DNA of 64,000 nucleotides, from assembly GCF_019049625.1 (NCBI RefSeq), contig NZ_JAFMOY010000111.1:1-64000 (forward strand). Reading direction: 5' to 3'. Of the stretch, positions 1 through 8,227 are shown piece by piece. The number at the start of each line of letters is the position of its first letter. The stretch's first letter is position 1. This stretch comes from Rahnella ecdela. GTDB taxonomy: Bacteria > Pseudomonadota > Gammaproteobacteria > Enterobacterales > Enterobacteriaceae. The notes beneath the pieces were generated by a model. It worked only from the letters and a program-made list of their open reading frames with translations. It was not told the origin of the DNA and made no database searches. Both the position numbers and the translations under genes were made by a program.

Positions 1-1
1 A

Positions 2-127
2 TCATCGCTGCCGGACAATGTGGCAGTTACTGAAAAATGTCAGACAGTTTATGAAATCAGCTTCACCTTTCCCCGGCAGTCAACACGGGTTAACAAAAGT
101 GGAGCGGTAATAGGCGCAGCTATTTAG
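2..127 (+). CDS. 3' end of an unidentified CDS cut by the window edge
   Basis: One reading frame is open from base 2 to a TAG at 125-127, giving 41 codons without a start inside the window. The stop codon directly abuts a strong intrinsic terminator at 128-157, which is how a real gene end looks. The residues give no family match that I recognise. It could also be chance, since 41 open codons are not rare. Confidence 0.35.
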   Translation, partial: SSLPDNVAVTEKCQTVYEISFTFPRQSTRVNKSGAVIGAAI

Positions 128-157
128 CGCCCGGAGTTTATCCTCCGGGCGTTTTTT
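128..157 (+). terminator. Intrinsic terminator
   Basis: A perfect 9-bp stem (128-136 with 143-151), a 6-nt loop and a run of six T give a textbook rho-independent terminator on the plus strand. It ends whatever gene enters the window from the left. Confidence 0.85.
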
Positions 158-278
158 GCTTTATTTCTGCGCCTCCTCACGTGATTTCCACCGACCTCAG
201 ATTTTTGTTATGTCTGTTTTATGCTAGCATTTTGACAAGAATATATAAAAACAGCATTTCACCTTTGAGGAAGAATGA

Positions 279-1061
279 ATGAAGTATCCCGTTGAGTTTC
301 GATGGACTCAAAAACATGAGGATTATTGTGTAAGCCATAAGATCCATCTTAAATTCCCGGAAATAGTGAAGGGAATATATAAAAAGAGGAATGTATTCCT
401 TTTTAGAAAAGGCGAGAGAGTAAAATTTACGACGGATGTTTGGGTAGAAGAATATGCCTCCATGCCGCGGAAAAGTTTCTGTTCGATGGGCGCGTATTCT
501 TACGCGTGCAGTAAATTACCTAATAACCTCAAAACCGGCAGATTTTGCAGCCTGGCCGCAGGGGTGCGGATTATGGGGCCTCAACATCCCATACACCGGT
601 TTACGACCAGTCCCCTGACTTATCACGATTTTTTCCCGAAAGTGGCGCAGGAGCAATTCGGAGAAACGCTGAACATTGCCGGGTTCGACTATATGCCGGC
701 GGCAACGGTATTAGGTCATGATGTCTGGGTGGGGGAACACGCCGTATTAAAAGGCGGCATTACCATCGGTAATGGTGCAGTTATTGCGGCCAATGCGGTG
801 GTCACCAGTGATGTGCCGCCTTACGCCATCGTCGGCGGCATTCCGGCTAAGATTATTAAATACCGATTTGCACCCGAGATCATCGATCGTCTTCAGGCGA
901 TTGAATGGTGGGAATATAAAATCACTGATCTGCCAGATGTTACCCAATCGGATGACATTCTTTATTTCCTCCAACAAATGGAAGATAAAATAGCCCGTGG
1001 CGAAATAAGAAAACATCAATATAAAATTGTTAATATCGCGCACGAGTTAGCGAAAATATAA
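279..1061 (+). CDS. CatB-type hexapeptide-repeat acetyltransferase
   Basis: The protein has 260 residues. Its middle (about residues 70-195) has left-handed beta-helix (hexapeptide) repeats typical of acetyl-CoA-dependent O-acetyltransferases. The VWVGEHA stretch, the GNGAVIAANAVV repeats and the AIVGGIPAKIIKYRF end are diagnostic of the xenobiotic (CatB/Vat) branch. The branch acetylates hydroxyl groups of antibiotics or of sugars and polysaccharides, and the true acceptor cannot be read from sequence. The first 70 residues form a non-standard N-terminal extension and are encoded by clearly A+T-rich DNA, unlike the rest of the gene, so this end may have been acquired. GAGGAAG lies just upstream of the ATG. 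The gene stands alone between two terminators. Confidence 0.8.
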   Translation: MKYPVEFRWTQKHEDYCVSHKIHLKFPEIVKGIYKKRNVFLFRKGERVKFTTDVWVEEYASMPRKSFCSMGAYSYACSKLPNNLKTGRFCSLAAGVRIMGPQHPIHRFTTSPLTYHDFFPKVAQEQFGETLNIAGFDYMPAATVLGHDVWVGEHAVLKGGITIGNGAVIAANAVVTSDVPPYAIVGGIPAKIIKYRFAPEIIDRLQAIEWWEYKITDLPDVTQSDDILYFLQQMEDKIARGEIRKHQYKIVNIAHELAKI

Positions 1062-1236
1062 GAACATCCGCGCCGGCGCACAGTACCTCAGGGATGTGGG
1101 CCGGCGGTACATTACTTTACTGTTTTCACCGCGAAACTTGCTGACAGTCTGTCGGGCAGAATCGCCATCAGCACCATGACCCGTAACGGTCAGCCCGCAG
1201 AAAGTACAGTGAAAAAAGTGCCGGGGATCTGACAGC

Positions 1237-1273
1237 AAAAAGGCCAGACGCGGTAAGTCGTGTGGCCTTTTTT
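1237..1273. terminator. Bidirectional intrinsic terminator
   Basis: AAAAAGGCCA at 1237-1246 pairs with TGGCCTTTTT at 1263-1272, giving an A-stem-T structure that works in both directions. It separates the acetyltransferase (plus) from the amidohydrolase (minus). Confidence 0.7.
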
Positions 1274-1290
1274 AATGCGCCGTGCGGGCG

Positions 1291-2448
1291 TTATTCTTTC
1301 AGCTCGCGCTCAACCAATGTCGTCAGTACGCCGATACCCAGCGGAATAATGTCATCATTAAAGTCGTAACGCGGGCTGTGCAAAGACGCCGACGGCGTGG
1401 CGCCATCGGCTCCTAACCAAAAATACGCGCCCGAACAGGCTTCGAGCAGATAAGCAAAATCCTCGGCAGCCATCGACGGTGCATTATTGAAATGTACTTT
1501 CTGAATACCCGGCGTATTTTCTGCCGCGTCGCGCACAATATTGGCCTGCGCCGCATGGTTTTGCGTCACCGGATAACCGAATTCCCAGCGCACCTCCCCT
1601 TTCACACCAAACGGCTGCGGCACCGCTTTGACGTATTCCTCAATCAGCTGCCAGCATGTTTCGCGGGTTTTACTGCTCAGGCAACGCAGCGTGCCCGACA
1701 TTTGCAGCGTTTCAGGGATCACGTTGATGGCCTCACCGGCCTGAAGCTGTGTCAGGCTTATCACCGTTTGTTCCAGCGGTGACAGACGCCGAGAGATCAG
1801 ACTTTGCAGGGACAAGATCAGTTGCGCGCCCGCCACCACCGGATCAGCTCCGAGTTCAGGCATCGCGGCGTGGCAGCCTTTTCCGGTCAGGGTGATATAG
1901 AAGTTGTCCTGCGACGCCATCATCGGCCCCTGACTGACTGCCACTTCACCGACCGGCAAACCCGGCCAGTTGTGCAGCGCGTAAACCGCCTGCATCGGAA
2001 AGCGTTGGAACAGCCCTTCTTTCACCATCATTTCGCCGCCACCGAAGTTCTCTTCGGCAGGCTGGAAAATGAAATACACTGTGCCGCGAAAATGGCGGTT
2101 CTCACTAAGATGCTTTGCCAGACCCAGCAAAATCGCCGTATGACCGTCGTGACCACAGGCATGCATCAGCCCCGGATTCTGTGACTGATGAGCGAAATCA
2201 TTCAGCTCATGGATGGGCAGCGCATCAATATCTGCGCGTAAACCGATGGACGGCCCCTCACCATTTCGCAACGTGGCGATAACACCGGTTTGTGCGATCC
2301 CGGTGTGAACTTCAAGACCAAAGGACAGTAACAGCTCACTGATTATTTTTGCGGTGCCATGCTCATTCAGACCCAGTTCGGGGCGCATATGGAAGTCCCT
2401 GCGCCATTGTTTTGCCTGCTCGATAATGTGTTGGGAAATGACCGCCAT
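1291..2448 (-). CDS. M20D-family amidohydrolase / aminoacylase
   Basis: The product is a 385-residue cytoplasmic metallo-amidohydrolase of the M20D (HipO/AmhX-like) family, which hydrolyses N-acyl-amino acids or similar amides. The metal-site motif HACGHDGHTA lies around residues 96-105 and the AEE motif with the general-base glutamate around 131-133. The dimerisation (lid) domain spans about 180-290. Length is normal for the family (380-400). It is monocistronic, with no signal peptide and no neighbouring transporter to suggest a substrate. Possible substrates include hippurate, N-acetyl-amino acids or indole-3-acetyl-amino acids, and sequence alone does not choose between them. Confidence 0.85.
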   Translation of the reverse strand: MAVISQHIIEQAKQWRRDFHMRPELGLNEHGTAKIISELLLSFGLEVHTGIAQTGVIATLRNGEGPSIGLRADIDALPIHELNDFAHQSQNPGLMHACGHDGHTAILLGLAKHLSENRHFRGTVYFIFQPAEENFGGGEMMVKEGLFQRFPMQAVYALHNWPGLPVGEVAVSQGPMMASQDNFYITLTGKGCHAAMPELGADPVVAGAQLILSLQSLISRRLSPLEQTVISLTQLQAGEAINVIPETLQMSGTLRCLSSKTRETCWQLIEEYVKAVPQPFGVKGEVRWEFGYPVTQNHAAQANIVRDAAENTPGIQKVHFNNAPSMAAEDFAYLLEACSGAYFWLGADGATPSASLHSPRYDFNDDIIPLGIGVLTTLVERELKE

Positions 2449-2583
2449 AAACCCTCTGCGCTGTTCTGAATCCGAAGCTGTGCGATGCTCTCACCGGCAC
2501 GTGATGGATTCAAAGTATCACATCCTGCGGGGATCAGATAAACGTGAAATCGGGTTGTTTGCCTCTGCCCGGCGCGTTAATTA

Positions 2584-2817
2584 TTATCCGTGATCCCGGC
2601 GGTACAATTCCCATTCGTCGATACCCCTGCCATCAGGGAATACGCAGTCGGCACGAACGCCGTGCGGGGTTTGCACACTCACCGATCTCCCGCCTCTTTC
2701 GTGGCAATATACCGCGGCCGGATTCGCCATTCCGGTCTGATGTTTTGCCGGTTTATGGTGGTAACTGACGCAACCTGCCAGCGCTGAAACCATGATGATG
2801 AGAAAGAGTTTTTTCAT
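2584..2817 (-). CDS. DUF333 lipoprotein
   Basis: This 77-residue protein has a lipoprotein signal peptide (MKKLFLIIMVSALAGC, lipobox LAGC with lipidated Cys16). The mature part matches the DUF333 domain: NPAAVYC near the start, a second cysteine (ADCVFPDG) and a closing DEWELYRR. Members are small outer-membrane-anchored lipoproteins of unknown function, sometimes mis-annotated as hemolysin. The two mature-domain cysteines probably form a disulfide in the periplasm. Confidence 0.85.
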   Translation of the reverse strand: MKKLFLIIMVSALAGCVSYHHKPAKHQTGMANPAAVYCHERGGRSVSVQTPHGVRADCVFPDGRGIDEWELYRRDHG

Positions 2818-2937
2818 TACGGGCCTTTAAAAAATGAATAAGCGACGGAGGATTCTATTCCCCGCCGCCATCGGTTAGCTACTCCCCTATTCTTAAAAGG
2901 CGTGCTCTTTTTACTTCGTTTATCAGGCATTCAGCTT

Positions 2938-3684
2938 TCAGGAAAGTGCCATCGCGTCTGCCCCGGCAGGAATTCGCATCGGGGAATCAGTTTTGGTGAC
3001 AGCCGTCCACACCGCTTCGGCGACATCTTCTGAATACGTTACCGGCGTGCTGGTGTCCTGAATGGCGGAAAACACACTCTGAGCGAAGTCCTGATACGCT
3101 TCGGGGATTTTTTCTGCCATGAGTTTGCGGGCATTGGTGCCAAAGCTTGTGCCCGGTGCGCGCCCCGGCAGGACCAGATGCATGCGGATATCAAACGGAG
3201 CCAGCTCCAGTGCCAGTGATTCGGTGAACGCATTCACCGCCGCTTTGCTGCCGGTATAAACCGAAAGCAGTGGCAGTGATTTCAGCGTCACACTTGATGT
3301 CACATTCACTATTACACCCGACCGGCGAGCCCTGAACTGCGGCACAACGGCCTGCGTCATGGCGATGGTTCCGAAAGTGTTGGTTTCAAAAATCTGACGC
3401 ACGGTGTCTATTTTCTCTTCCTCCAGCGGTCCCAGGAGACCGATACCGGCGTTATTGACCAGCGCATCAATGGGTCCTGCTTCTTCAAAGCAGCGTCGGA
3501 TACTTTCAGCGTCAGTAACGTCCAGCGCCAGAATGCGTAATGCATCAGATTCCGGCAGCAAATCTTTTTGCGGCGTCCGCATGGTGGCAATCACGCGCCA
3601 ACCTTTTTCGAGGAAATGACGCGCAATGTCGAGGCCGAAACCTGAAGAACAGCCGGTGATCAGAACGGTTGATGGTGCAGACAT
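2938..3684 (-). CDS. Classical SDR-family oxidoreductase
   Basis: This 248-residue short-chain dehydrogenase/reductase has all classical signatures: the TGCSSGFG dinucleotide-binding loop at residues 10-17, NNAG at 77-80 and the YTGSK catalytic pair (Tyr143, Lys147). It is an NAD(P)-dependent carbonyl/alcohol oxidoreductase with unknown substrate. The gene is divergent from an AraC-type regulator 96 bp away, an arrangement that usually means the regulator controls the SDR gene, possibly in response to a reactive carbonyl. Confidence 0.85.
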   Translation of the reverse strand: MSAPSTVLITGCSSGFGLDIARHFLEKGWRVIATMRTPQKDLLPESDALRILALDVTDAESIRRCFEEAGPIDALVNNAGIGLLGPLEEEKIDTVRQIFETNTFGTIAMTQAVVPQFRARRSGVIVNVTSSVTLKSLPLLSVYTGSKAAVNAFTESLALELAPFDIRMHLVLPGRAPGTSFGTNARKLMAEKIPEAYQDFAQSVFSAIQDTSTPVTYSEDVAEAVWTAVTKTDSPMRIPAGADAMALS

Positions 3685-3780
3685 AGGAAACTCCTTCGTA
3701 TTGGACAGGACTCCTACGATAGGCGTACATTTCAGGAATACCTATGTTCCGAACGCCATGTTTTTGTCGAGATCGTCCAA

Positions 3781-4719
3781 ATGGTAGATCCTTTAGCAGA
3801 TGTTATTTCATTACTTCAGCCCGGCGCACCCTTTTCAAAACTGGTGATCGCCTCCGCGCCGTGGGCGGTGCATCGTGCAGAAACAGGACGCCCGTTTTAC
3901 TTCGCGGTACTGGAAGGATCCTGTTATCTGACGGTAGAAAACGAGACTAAGAATGACACCCTTCTGCTCAGTGAAGGGGATTTCGTATTGATCCCGGAAG
4001 CAAAGAGTTTTTCGACCTCAAGCCTTGACCGGCAGCCGCCCGTTACCGGAGAAACGATCACCACGCCCGTCGTGCCCATGCCCGGCGGCGCGCGTGTCGG
4101 CGATCCGAACGGCAATATTGATATGCGGATGCTGGTCGGAAACTGTGTTTTTGGCTCGCCGGATTCGGCGCTGCTGGTGTCGTTACTGCCGCAATGGCTG
4201 CATGTTCGGGGGGAAAAACGTTTATCGACACTGGTGCAGATGGTCGGGGAAGAATATCGCTCGGATAAACCGGCGCGGGAAATGGTGATGACGCGTCTGC
4301 TGGAAGTGCTGCTCATCGAAGCCTTCCGCTCGGCGGCGGTGACGGCGGCATCGCCCGGACTGGTGCGCGGCCTTTCCGATCCGAAACTGGCGCTCACATT
4401 GCGCTGTATGCACGAGTCCCCTGCCGCACCGTGGACTATTGCTCAACTGGCCCGCGAGGCTGCGATGTCGCGCTCGGCGTATTGCGAACGCTTCCACCGC
4501 GCTGTAGGAATGGCACCGGTGGCCTATCTGATGTCCTGGCGGATGGCGATTGCCAAAAAAATGCTGAGTGAACGCGAACTGTCGATTGCCGATATTGCAG
4601 AACGTACCGGTTACAGTTCAGTCAGCGCTTTCGGTGTGGCATTTACCCGTTACGCGGGGATTTCTCCGGGGCGCTTTACCCGTCAGAATGATATTACGGA
4701 ACCACATTTCCCGGTCTGA
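3781..4719 (+). CDS. AraC-family regulator with N-terminal cupin sensor
   Basis: This 312-residue transcription factor has an N-terminal cupin (about residues 10-180, the AraC_binding/Cupin_6 type that begins DPLADVISLLQP) and a C-terminal AraC double helix-turn-helix (about 205-305) ending in the signature around DIAERTGYSSVSAFGVAFTRYAG. The family often responds to aldehydes or aromatic and short-chain ligands and commonly activates a divergently transcribed oxidoreductase gene, as is the case here. The ATG is the first in frame downstream of the shared promoter region. Confidence 0.88.
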   Translation: MVDPLADVISLLQPGAPFSKLVIASAPWAVHRAETGRPFYFAVLEGSCYLTVENETKNDTLLLSEGDFVLIPEAKSFSTSSLDRQPPVTGETITTPVVPMPGGARVGDPNGNIDMRMLVGNCVFGSPDSALLVSLLPQWLHVRGEKRLSTLVQMVGEEYRSDKPAREMVMTRLLEVLLIEAFRSAAVTAASPGLVRGLSDPKLALTLRCMHESPAAPWTIAQLAREAAMSRSAYCERFHRAVGMAPVAYLMSWRMAIAKKMLSERELSIADIAERTGYSSVSAFGVAFTRYAGISPGRFTRQNDITEPHFPV

Positions 4720-4726
4720 CAGAAAC

Positions 4727-4749
4727 GAAAAAGGCGGCAACCGCCGCCT
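4727..4749. terminator. Intrinsic terminator between convergent genes
   Basis: A 7-bp G+C-rich stem (4732-4738 with 4743-4749) with a 4-nt loop lies between the convergent AraC-type and DUF1471 genes. The A-run on its left supplies the U-tract for minus-strand transcripts, while the plus side is less U-rich. Confidence 0.7.
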
Positions 4750-4778
4750 CTTCTGCTTACTGCTTGTTACTGCTCAGC

Positions 4779-5036
4779 TTATTTGTACATTTCTGCTGTG
4801 CCGTAAAGCTGGTTATTACCGGATGCACCGATAATACGGTATGAACTTGCACCTGCCTGGGTGGCTTTTGCATTCAGTTCTGATTGCAGACCGGAAATTG
4901 AACCGGTGGTTGATGCACCGACCACACCGATAGATTGCTGACCTGCCGGAGCGGACTGAACTTCAGTGGCTGCCAGAGTGGTGAATGATGCAGTTGCCAG
5001 TGCGATAGCAGCGATTGTCATAGCGATGTTTTTCAT
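4779..5036 (-). CDS. DUF1471 (YdgH/BhsA/McbA-like) periplasmic protein, copy 1
   Basis: This 85-residue protein has a Sec signal peptide cleaved after the TLAA region. The mature DUF1471 domain (about residues 30-85) contains the family hallmark ASSYRIIGASG, followed by LYGTAEMYK. Family members such as BhsA, McbA and YhcN are stress-induced periplasmic or outer-membrane-associated proteins linked to biofilm, copper and acid/peroxide responses. It lies 92 bp downstream of a close paralogue on the same strand. Confidence 0.88.
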   Translation of the reverse strand: MKNIAMTIAAIALATASFTTLAATEVQSAPAGQQSIGVVGASTTGSISGLQSELNAKATQAGASSYRIIGASGNNQLYGTAEMYK

Positions 5037-5128
5037 AATATTTTCCTCATTTCGATTGTTTGTCTTTGCAGACTTACCGTCAGTTGCAAAGCATTTCTGT
5101 CCGATTATTAACCCTGATACTGTCGTTC

Positions 5129-5386
5129 TTATTTATAGATTTCAGCAGTACCGTAAAGGTGGTTTTCACCAGAAGCGCCGATGATGCGGTAAGACGACGC
5201 ACCGGCTTCACTGGCTTTAGCATTCAGTTTTGATTGCAGGGTAGATAAGTCACCGTTTGATGTTGCACTGATGGTACCGACTGCTTGTGCACCAGCTGGT
5301 GCAGACTGAACTTCAGTTGCGGCCAGGGTTGAGAAAGAAGCGGTGGCAAGTGTCAGAGCAGCGATGGTCATTGCGATAGTTTTCAT
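5129..5386 (-). CDS. DUF1471 (YdgH/BhsA/McbA-like) periplasmic protein, copy 2
   Basis: The product has the same 85-residue length as its downstream neighbour and is closely similar to it. The signal peptide, the EVQSAPAG segment and the ASSYRIIGASGENHLYGTAE block all line up, so the pair arose by tandem duplication. The main differences lie between residues 35 and 55. Each gene has its own upstream spacer, so they may be differently induced. The precise function is unknown. Confidence 0.88.
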   Translation of the reverse strand: MKTIAMTIAALTLATASFSTLAATEVQSAPAGAQAVGTISATSNGDLSTLQSKLNAKASEAGASSYRIIGASGENHLYGTAEIYK

Positions 5387-5594
5387 GATGTTAATTCCTG
5401 TTCGTTAATTTTTGTTCGGGGTGCCTTCTTCAGGAACCTCAGTTTCAGGTCAACGTTATTTATTAATTAACGTTCGATAAGTAAATACTAAGCGCCGACG
5501 AGAGGTTGTGCAAGCACTTTATTTAATGACCGTTAACTAATTGTGCGATCGCAAGGAAATGGCGGATAAAAGATGTAAAGCTGGAAAGGGGAAT

Positions 5595-5616
5595 GGCAGA
5601 GACGGGATGCTCTGCC
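5595..5616 (-). terminator. Candidate terminator of the aroY-quiB-like operon
   Basis: A 7-bp perfect inverted repeat (GGCAGAG/CTCTGCC, 8-nt loop) lies 10 bases beyond the stop codon of the exported dehydroquinase. The following U-tract on the minus strand is weak, so the assignment is tentative. Confidence 0.4.
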
Positions 5617-5625
5617 GCAGAAGAA

Positions 5626-6510
5626 TTAGTGGCTGGTTATCGCAAGATGCAGGGTATTCATTTCCTGATGAAGCTGGTGCGCTTCAATCTGGCCAGGTGC
5701 TGAAGGCGTGCCCAGCATACCAAACGTCAGATCATCACCGAACACTTCACCGGAAAGTCGGGATACCGCGCCCAGTCCGCCCATTGACATGGTCAGCAAA
5801 GGTTTCAGGGAATACTGTTCACGGATTTGCGCCGTGGCATCCATCAGTCTGACTACGTCTTCCGGGTTGTGCGGCATCACGGCGATTTTCAGGATATCCG
5901 CGCCCATGCTGTCTTGTTTGCGCAGGCGGGCAACGATATCGGCAACCGAGGGCGTGTTGTGGAAATCATGGCTGGACATCACCACTTTGATCCCAGCTTT
6001 ATGCGCGGCAGCGACCACCTGATTCACCACTTTTGCATCGCGGAACATCTCTACGTCGAGAATGTCGATGAAGTGATCGTTGATCAACGACAGGTACAGA
6101 TCGCCATAGGCTTTATCGCTAATGGTTTTCATGCCACCTTCGGCCTGCGTGCGGAAGGTGAGGATCAGCGGTTTACCCTCCGCGGCGGCCGCAACCTGTT
6201 TGCCCAGCGCGCCGACTTTGGCGGCGTCACTGGCAAAAGTCAGGTAATCGATGCGGTATTCAATCAGATCAGCATCCGGGTTGGTGCCGATGGTTTTGGC
6301 CTGTTCCAGCACCTGACCGGCAGTGGTGCCGGTGGTCGGGACGATAATTTTCGGAGTACCTTCACCAATCACCGTGTGGCGGATGGTGATCGGCACAGCG
6401 TGACGCTGCATCACAGCCACCGCCGGTGCGCTGGTCTGTGCAGCCATCGCTGCGCCCTGCACGCTCAGTAAAAGTGAAAGGGCTAATATAGTTTTGGTCA
6501 GTCTCATCAT
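5626..6510 (-). CDS. quiB: Exported type I 3-dehydroquinate dehydratase (QuiB-like)
   Basis: This 294-residue enzyme dehydrates 3-dehydroquinate to 3-dehydroshikimate. It aligns without gaps at the active site with E. coli AroD at a constant offset of 38 residues: Glu84, Arg120, Glu124, His181, the Schiff-base Lys208, Arg251, Ser270 and Gln274 are all present. The extra 38 residues begin with a clear Sec signal peptide (hydrophobic core LALSLLLSV, AMA cleavage site). The protein should therefore act in the periplasm, unlike the biosynthetic AroD. Periplasmic dehydroquinases (QuiB of Acinetobacter) belong to quinate catabolism. It is the last gene of the minus-strand operon that starts at 11061. 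The symbol is given by analogy. Confidence 0.85.
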   Translation of the reverse strand: MMRLTKTILALSLLLSVQGAAMAAQTSAPAVAVMQRHAVPITIRHTVIGEGTPKIIVPTTGTTAGQVLEQAKTIGTNPDADLIEYRIDYLTFASDAAKVGALGKQVAAAAEGKPLILTFRTQAEGGMKTISDKAYGDLYLSLINDHFIDILDVEMFRDAKVVNQVVAAAHKAGIKVVMSSHDFHNTPSVADIVARLRKQDSMGADILKIAVMPHNPEDVVRLMDATAQIREQYSLKPLLTMSMGGLGAVSRLSGEVFGDDLTFGMLGTPSAPGQIEAHQLHQEMNTLHLAITSH

Positions 6511-6540
6511 AGTCTTCCTGTTGAATATCGTGACACGTCT

Positions 6541-6564
6541 GCCCGGTGGCGAACGCCACCCGGC
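6541..6564. other. Intercistronic REP-like hairpin
   Basis: A near-perfect 10-bp inverted repeat (one C:C mismatch, loop GAAC) lies between the two exported-enzyme genes. It resembles REP palindromes and could stabilise the upstream mRNA or attenuate transcription into the dehydroquinase gene. No U-tract follows on the minus strand, so it is not a classical terminator there. Confidence 0.45.
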
Positions 6565-6619
6565 GACATTTTATTATTTGCAGGGAATGCACTCTGTCAG
6601 GACGAAGGCTAGAGAGGAT

Positions 6620-8164
6620 TTATTGTGTCAGCGCGGCCGGTTTGCTCAGTGGTGAGGTGGCACCGTCGCTGGTGGTGGCGGTGGAGGTGACGTTGGCAAT
6701 GTGTAAATCGGCAGCCACGGTCAGCTGATCGTGGATGATCCCCTGCCCTTTGGCGTCGATCGGCACCTGCTGATAGCCGAGATAGTTTTCCGCTTCATCC
6801 TGAGTGGATTTGCTGTTGGAGAAGAACTCGATGCGGTACAGCGTATTCGCCTCGCCTCTCACCCTGCCGTCAATAGTCAGGCTATTCTGGTGGCGGCTGA
6901 CGTGAGTGATTGCTGGCGCGTGCTGATCTTTATTCGGCGTTTTTTCACAGTCCGCAGACTGACCGTCGATGGCACAGATTTTTTCCAGCGTGCTGGTGTC
7001 GTTGCTGATACCGCCGCCGCGGTTGCCGATAAAGGCCGCGTGTTCCAGCCCCGGCACGTTAAACACAATCGCCCCGGCAAAACCCGGCAGGCAACTGCCG
7101 CCCGCAAAGCAACGGTTCACCGGTTTGCCGTTGTCGATCATGATGTTCGCCGTAATGCGGTTAACCGCCGGTCCGGTAATACGGTTGATGCCAAACGCGC
7201 CGTCTTTGCCCGGTTCGCCCTGCGGACGGACGGACACCGCGACACGGTTGCCGGTCATGATATTGCTGTCGACGATATTGCCGGTGCCGCTGAGGGTGAC
7301 GGCGGAAGACAGATTGGTGAAGGTGTTCCCGGCGATATAATTGCGGTTGCCCCAGTTAAGCTGCACGCCGTCAGAATAATTTTCGAAGTGGTTATGCAGC
7401 ACCTCGTTATCATTCCCCCACAGCATTTCCAGCCCCTGCGAAGGTTCTTTGTTGTTCACCTCGTCGGTAGTCACAAAGTTATCCGCAATCAGGTTGAATG
7501 ACGCGCCGCGCGTGGCTTCCATCGCGTCGCCATTGTTCACGAAAGTATTACGGATAATTTTATTACGCTCGGTGGTGGTGGCGGTGGAACTCCCCTTGCC
7601 GTCATCGCCCGTCATCATGATCCCCGCGCCACCGTGGTTGCCCACAATACGGTTGTCTTCAATGACGTTATCTTTCGCGCGATTGATCAGGATGCCGATA
7701 CAAAAATTGCGCACTTCCAGCCCCTGCAGCGTGACGTCATGGGTATCGCGTAAAACCAGTCCCGGCATAGTCGTGGTACGAACGTTCGCGCCATATTGTC
7801 CGCTGACCGCCCCCGGACAGGATTGCGGTTCGCTGCCTTTGATATAACCGGTGCCATCGATGGCGGCGAACTGGCCGCTTTTCTGCCAGTCGAGGTTGAT
7901 GATATCCACCGGCCCGAGGATCGGCGGCAGAGGTTTAACCGGTTTAATCACTAACGGCTGATGATCCGGTGACTGAAGTTCAATGCGGTAATGTCCGGCG
8001 TTCTGGTTATTTTTCTCCAGCGCCCAGCGCAAGGTACCTGCGCTGCCGTCATCGGCGGATGAGGTGACTTTTAAGATTTCTGGTGCGGTATAAGTATTCT
8101 CTGCTGCAAATGACGCGAAAGGCAGGAGTAACGCCAGCGCCATAGAAATTTTATTTATTATCAT
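6620..8164 (-). CDS. Exported right-handed beta-helix protein, candidate QuiC-type 3-dehydroshikimate dehydratase
   Basis: This 514-residue protein has a Sec signal peptide (MALALLLPFASFAA). The centre (about residues 120-380) shows regular PbH1/NosD-like repeats, seen as recurring N-x-I and D-N-x-I turns (for example VIEDNRIVGNHG and LIADNFVTT), the mark of a pectate-lyase-type right-handed beta-helix. A beta-sandwich-like C-terminal part follows. It lies directly upstream of an exported dehydroquinase and in one operon with a protocatechuate-type decarboxylase. That context suggests the missing enzyme between them, dehydroshikimate dehydratase. Acinetobacter QuiC is an exported dehydratase unrelated to the TIM-barrel enzymes, and this gene could be its homologue. 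The alternative is a carbohydrate lyase. The fold is well supported and the function is inferred. Confidence 0.7.
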   Translation of the reverse strand: MIINKISMALALLLPFASFAAENTYTAPEILKVTSSADDGSAGTLRWALEKNNQNAGHYRIELQSPDHQPLVIKPVKPLPPILGPVDIINLDWQKSGQFAAIDGTGYIKGSEPQSCPGAVSGQYGANVRTTTMPGLVLRDTHDVTLQGLEVRNFCIGILINRAKDNVIEDNRIVGNHGGAGIMMTGDDGKGSSTATTTERNKIIRNTFVNNGDAMEATRGASFNLIADNFVTTDEVNNKEPSQGLEMLWGNDNEVLHNHFENYSDGVQLNWGNRNYIAGNTFTNLSSAVTLSGTGNIVDSNIMTGNRVAVSVRPQGEPGKDGAFGINRITGPAVNRITANIMIDNGKPVNRCFAGGSCLPGFAGAIVFNVPGLEHAAFIGNRGGGISNDTSTLEKICAIDGQSADCEKTPNKDQHAPAITHVSRHQNSLTIDGRVRGEANTLYRIEFFSNSKSTQDEAENYLGYQQVPIDAKGQGIIHDQLTVAADLHIANVTSTATTSDGATSPLSKPAALTQ

Positions 8165-8227
8165 GACAGTACCTGTTTCTTCTTAGATAAAAACACGTTG
8201 TTTCCCGCGGAGGCGGGGGTCGTTAAT

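Noticed and set aside
1047..1238. 63-codon minus-strand frame after the acetyltransferase
   Set aside because: No SD and no recognisable feature; the other strand in the same region is at least equally open.
1291..2448. The M20 protein at 1.3 kb as a second allantoate amidohydrolase
   Set aside because: Its HACGHDGHTA motif and length place it in the M20D aminoacylase group, not the AllC/HpxK group.
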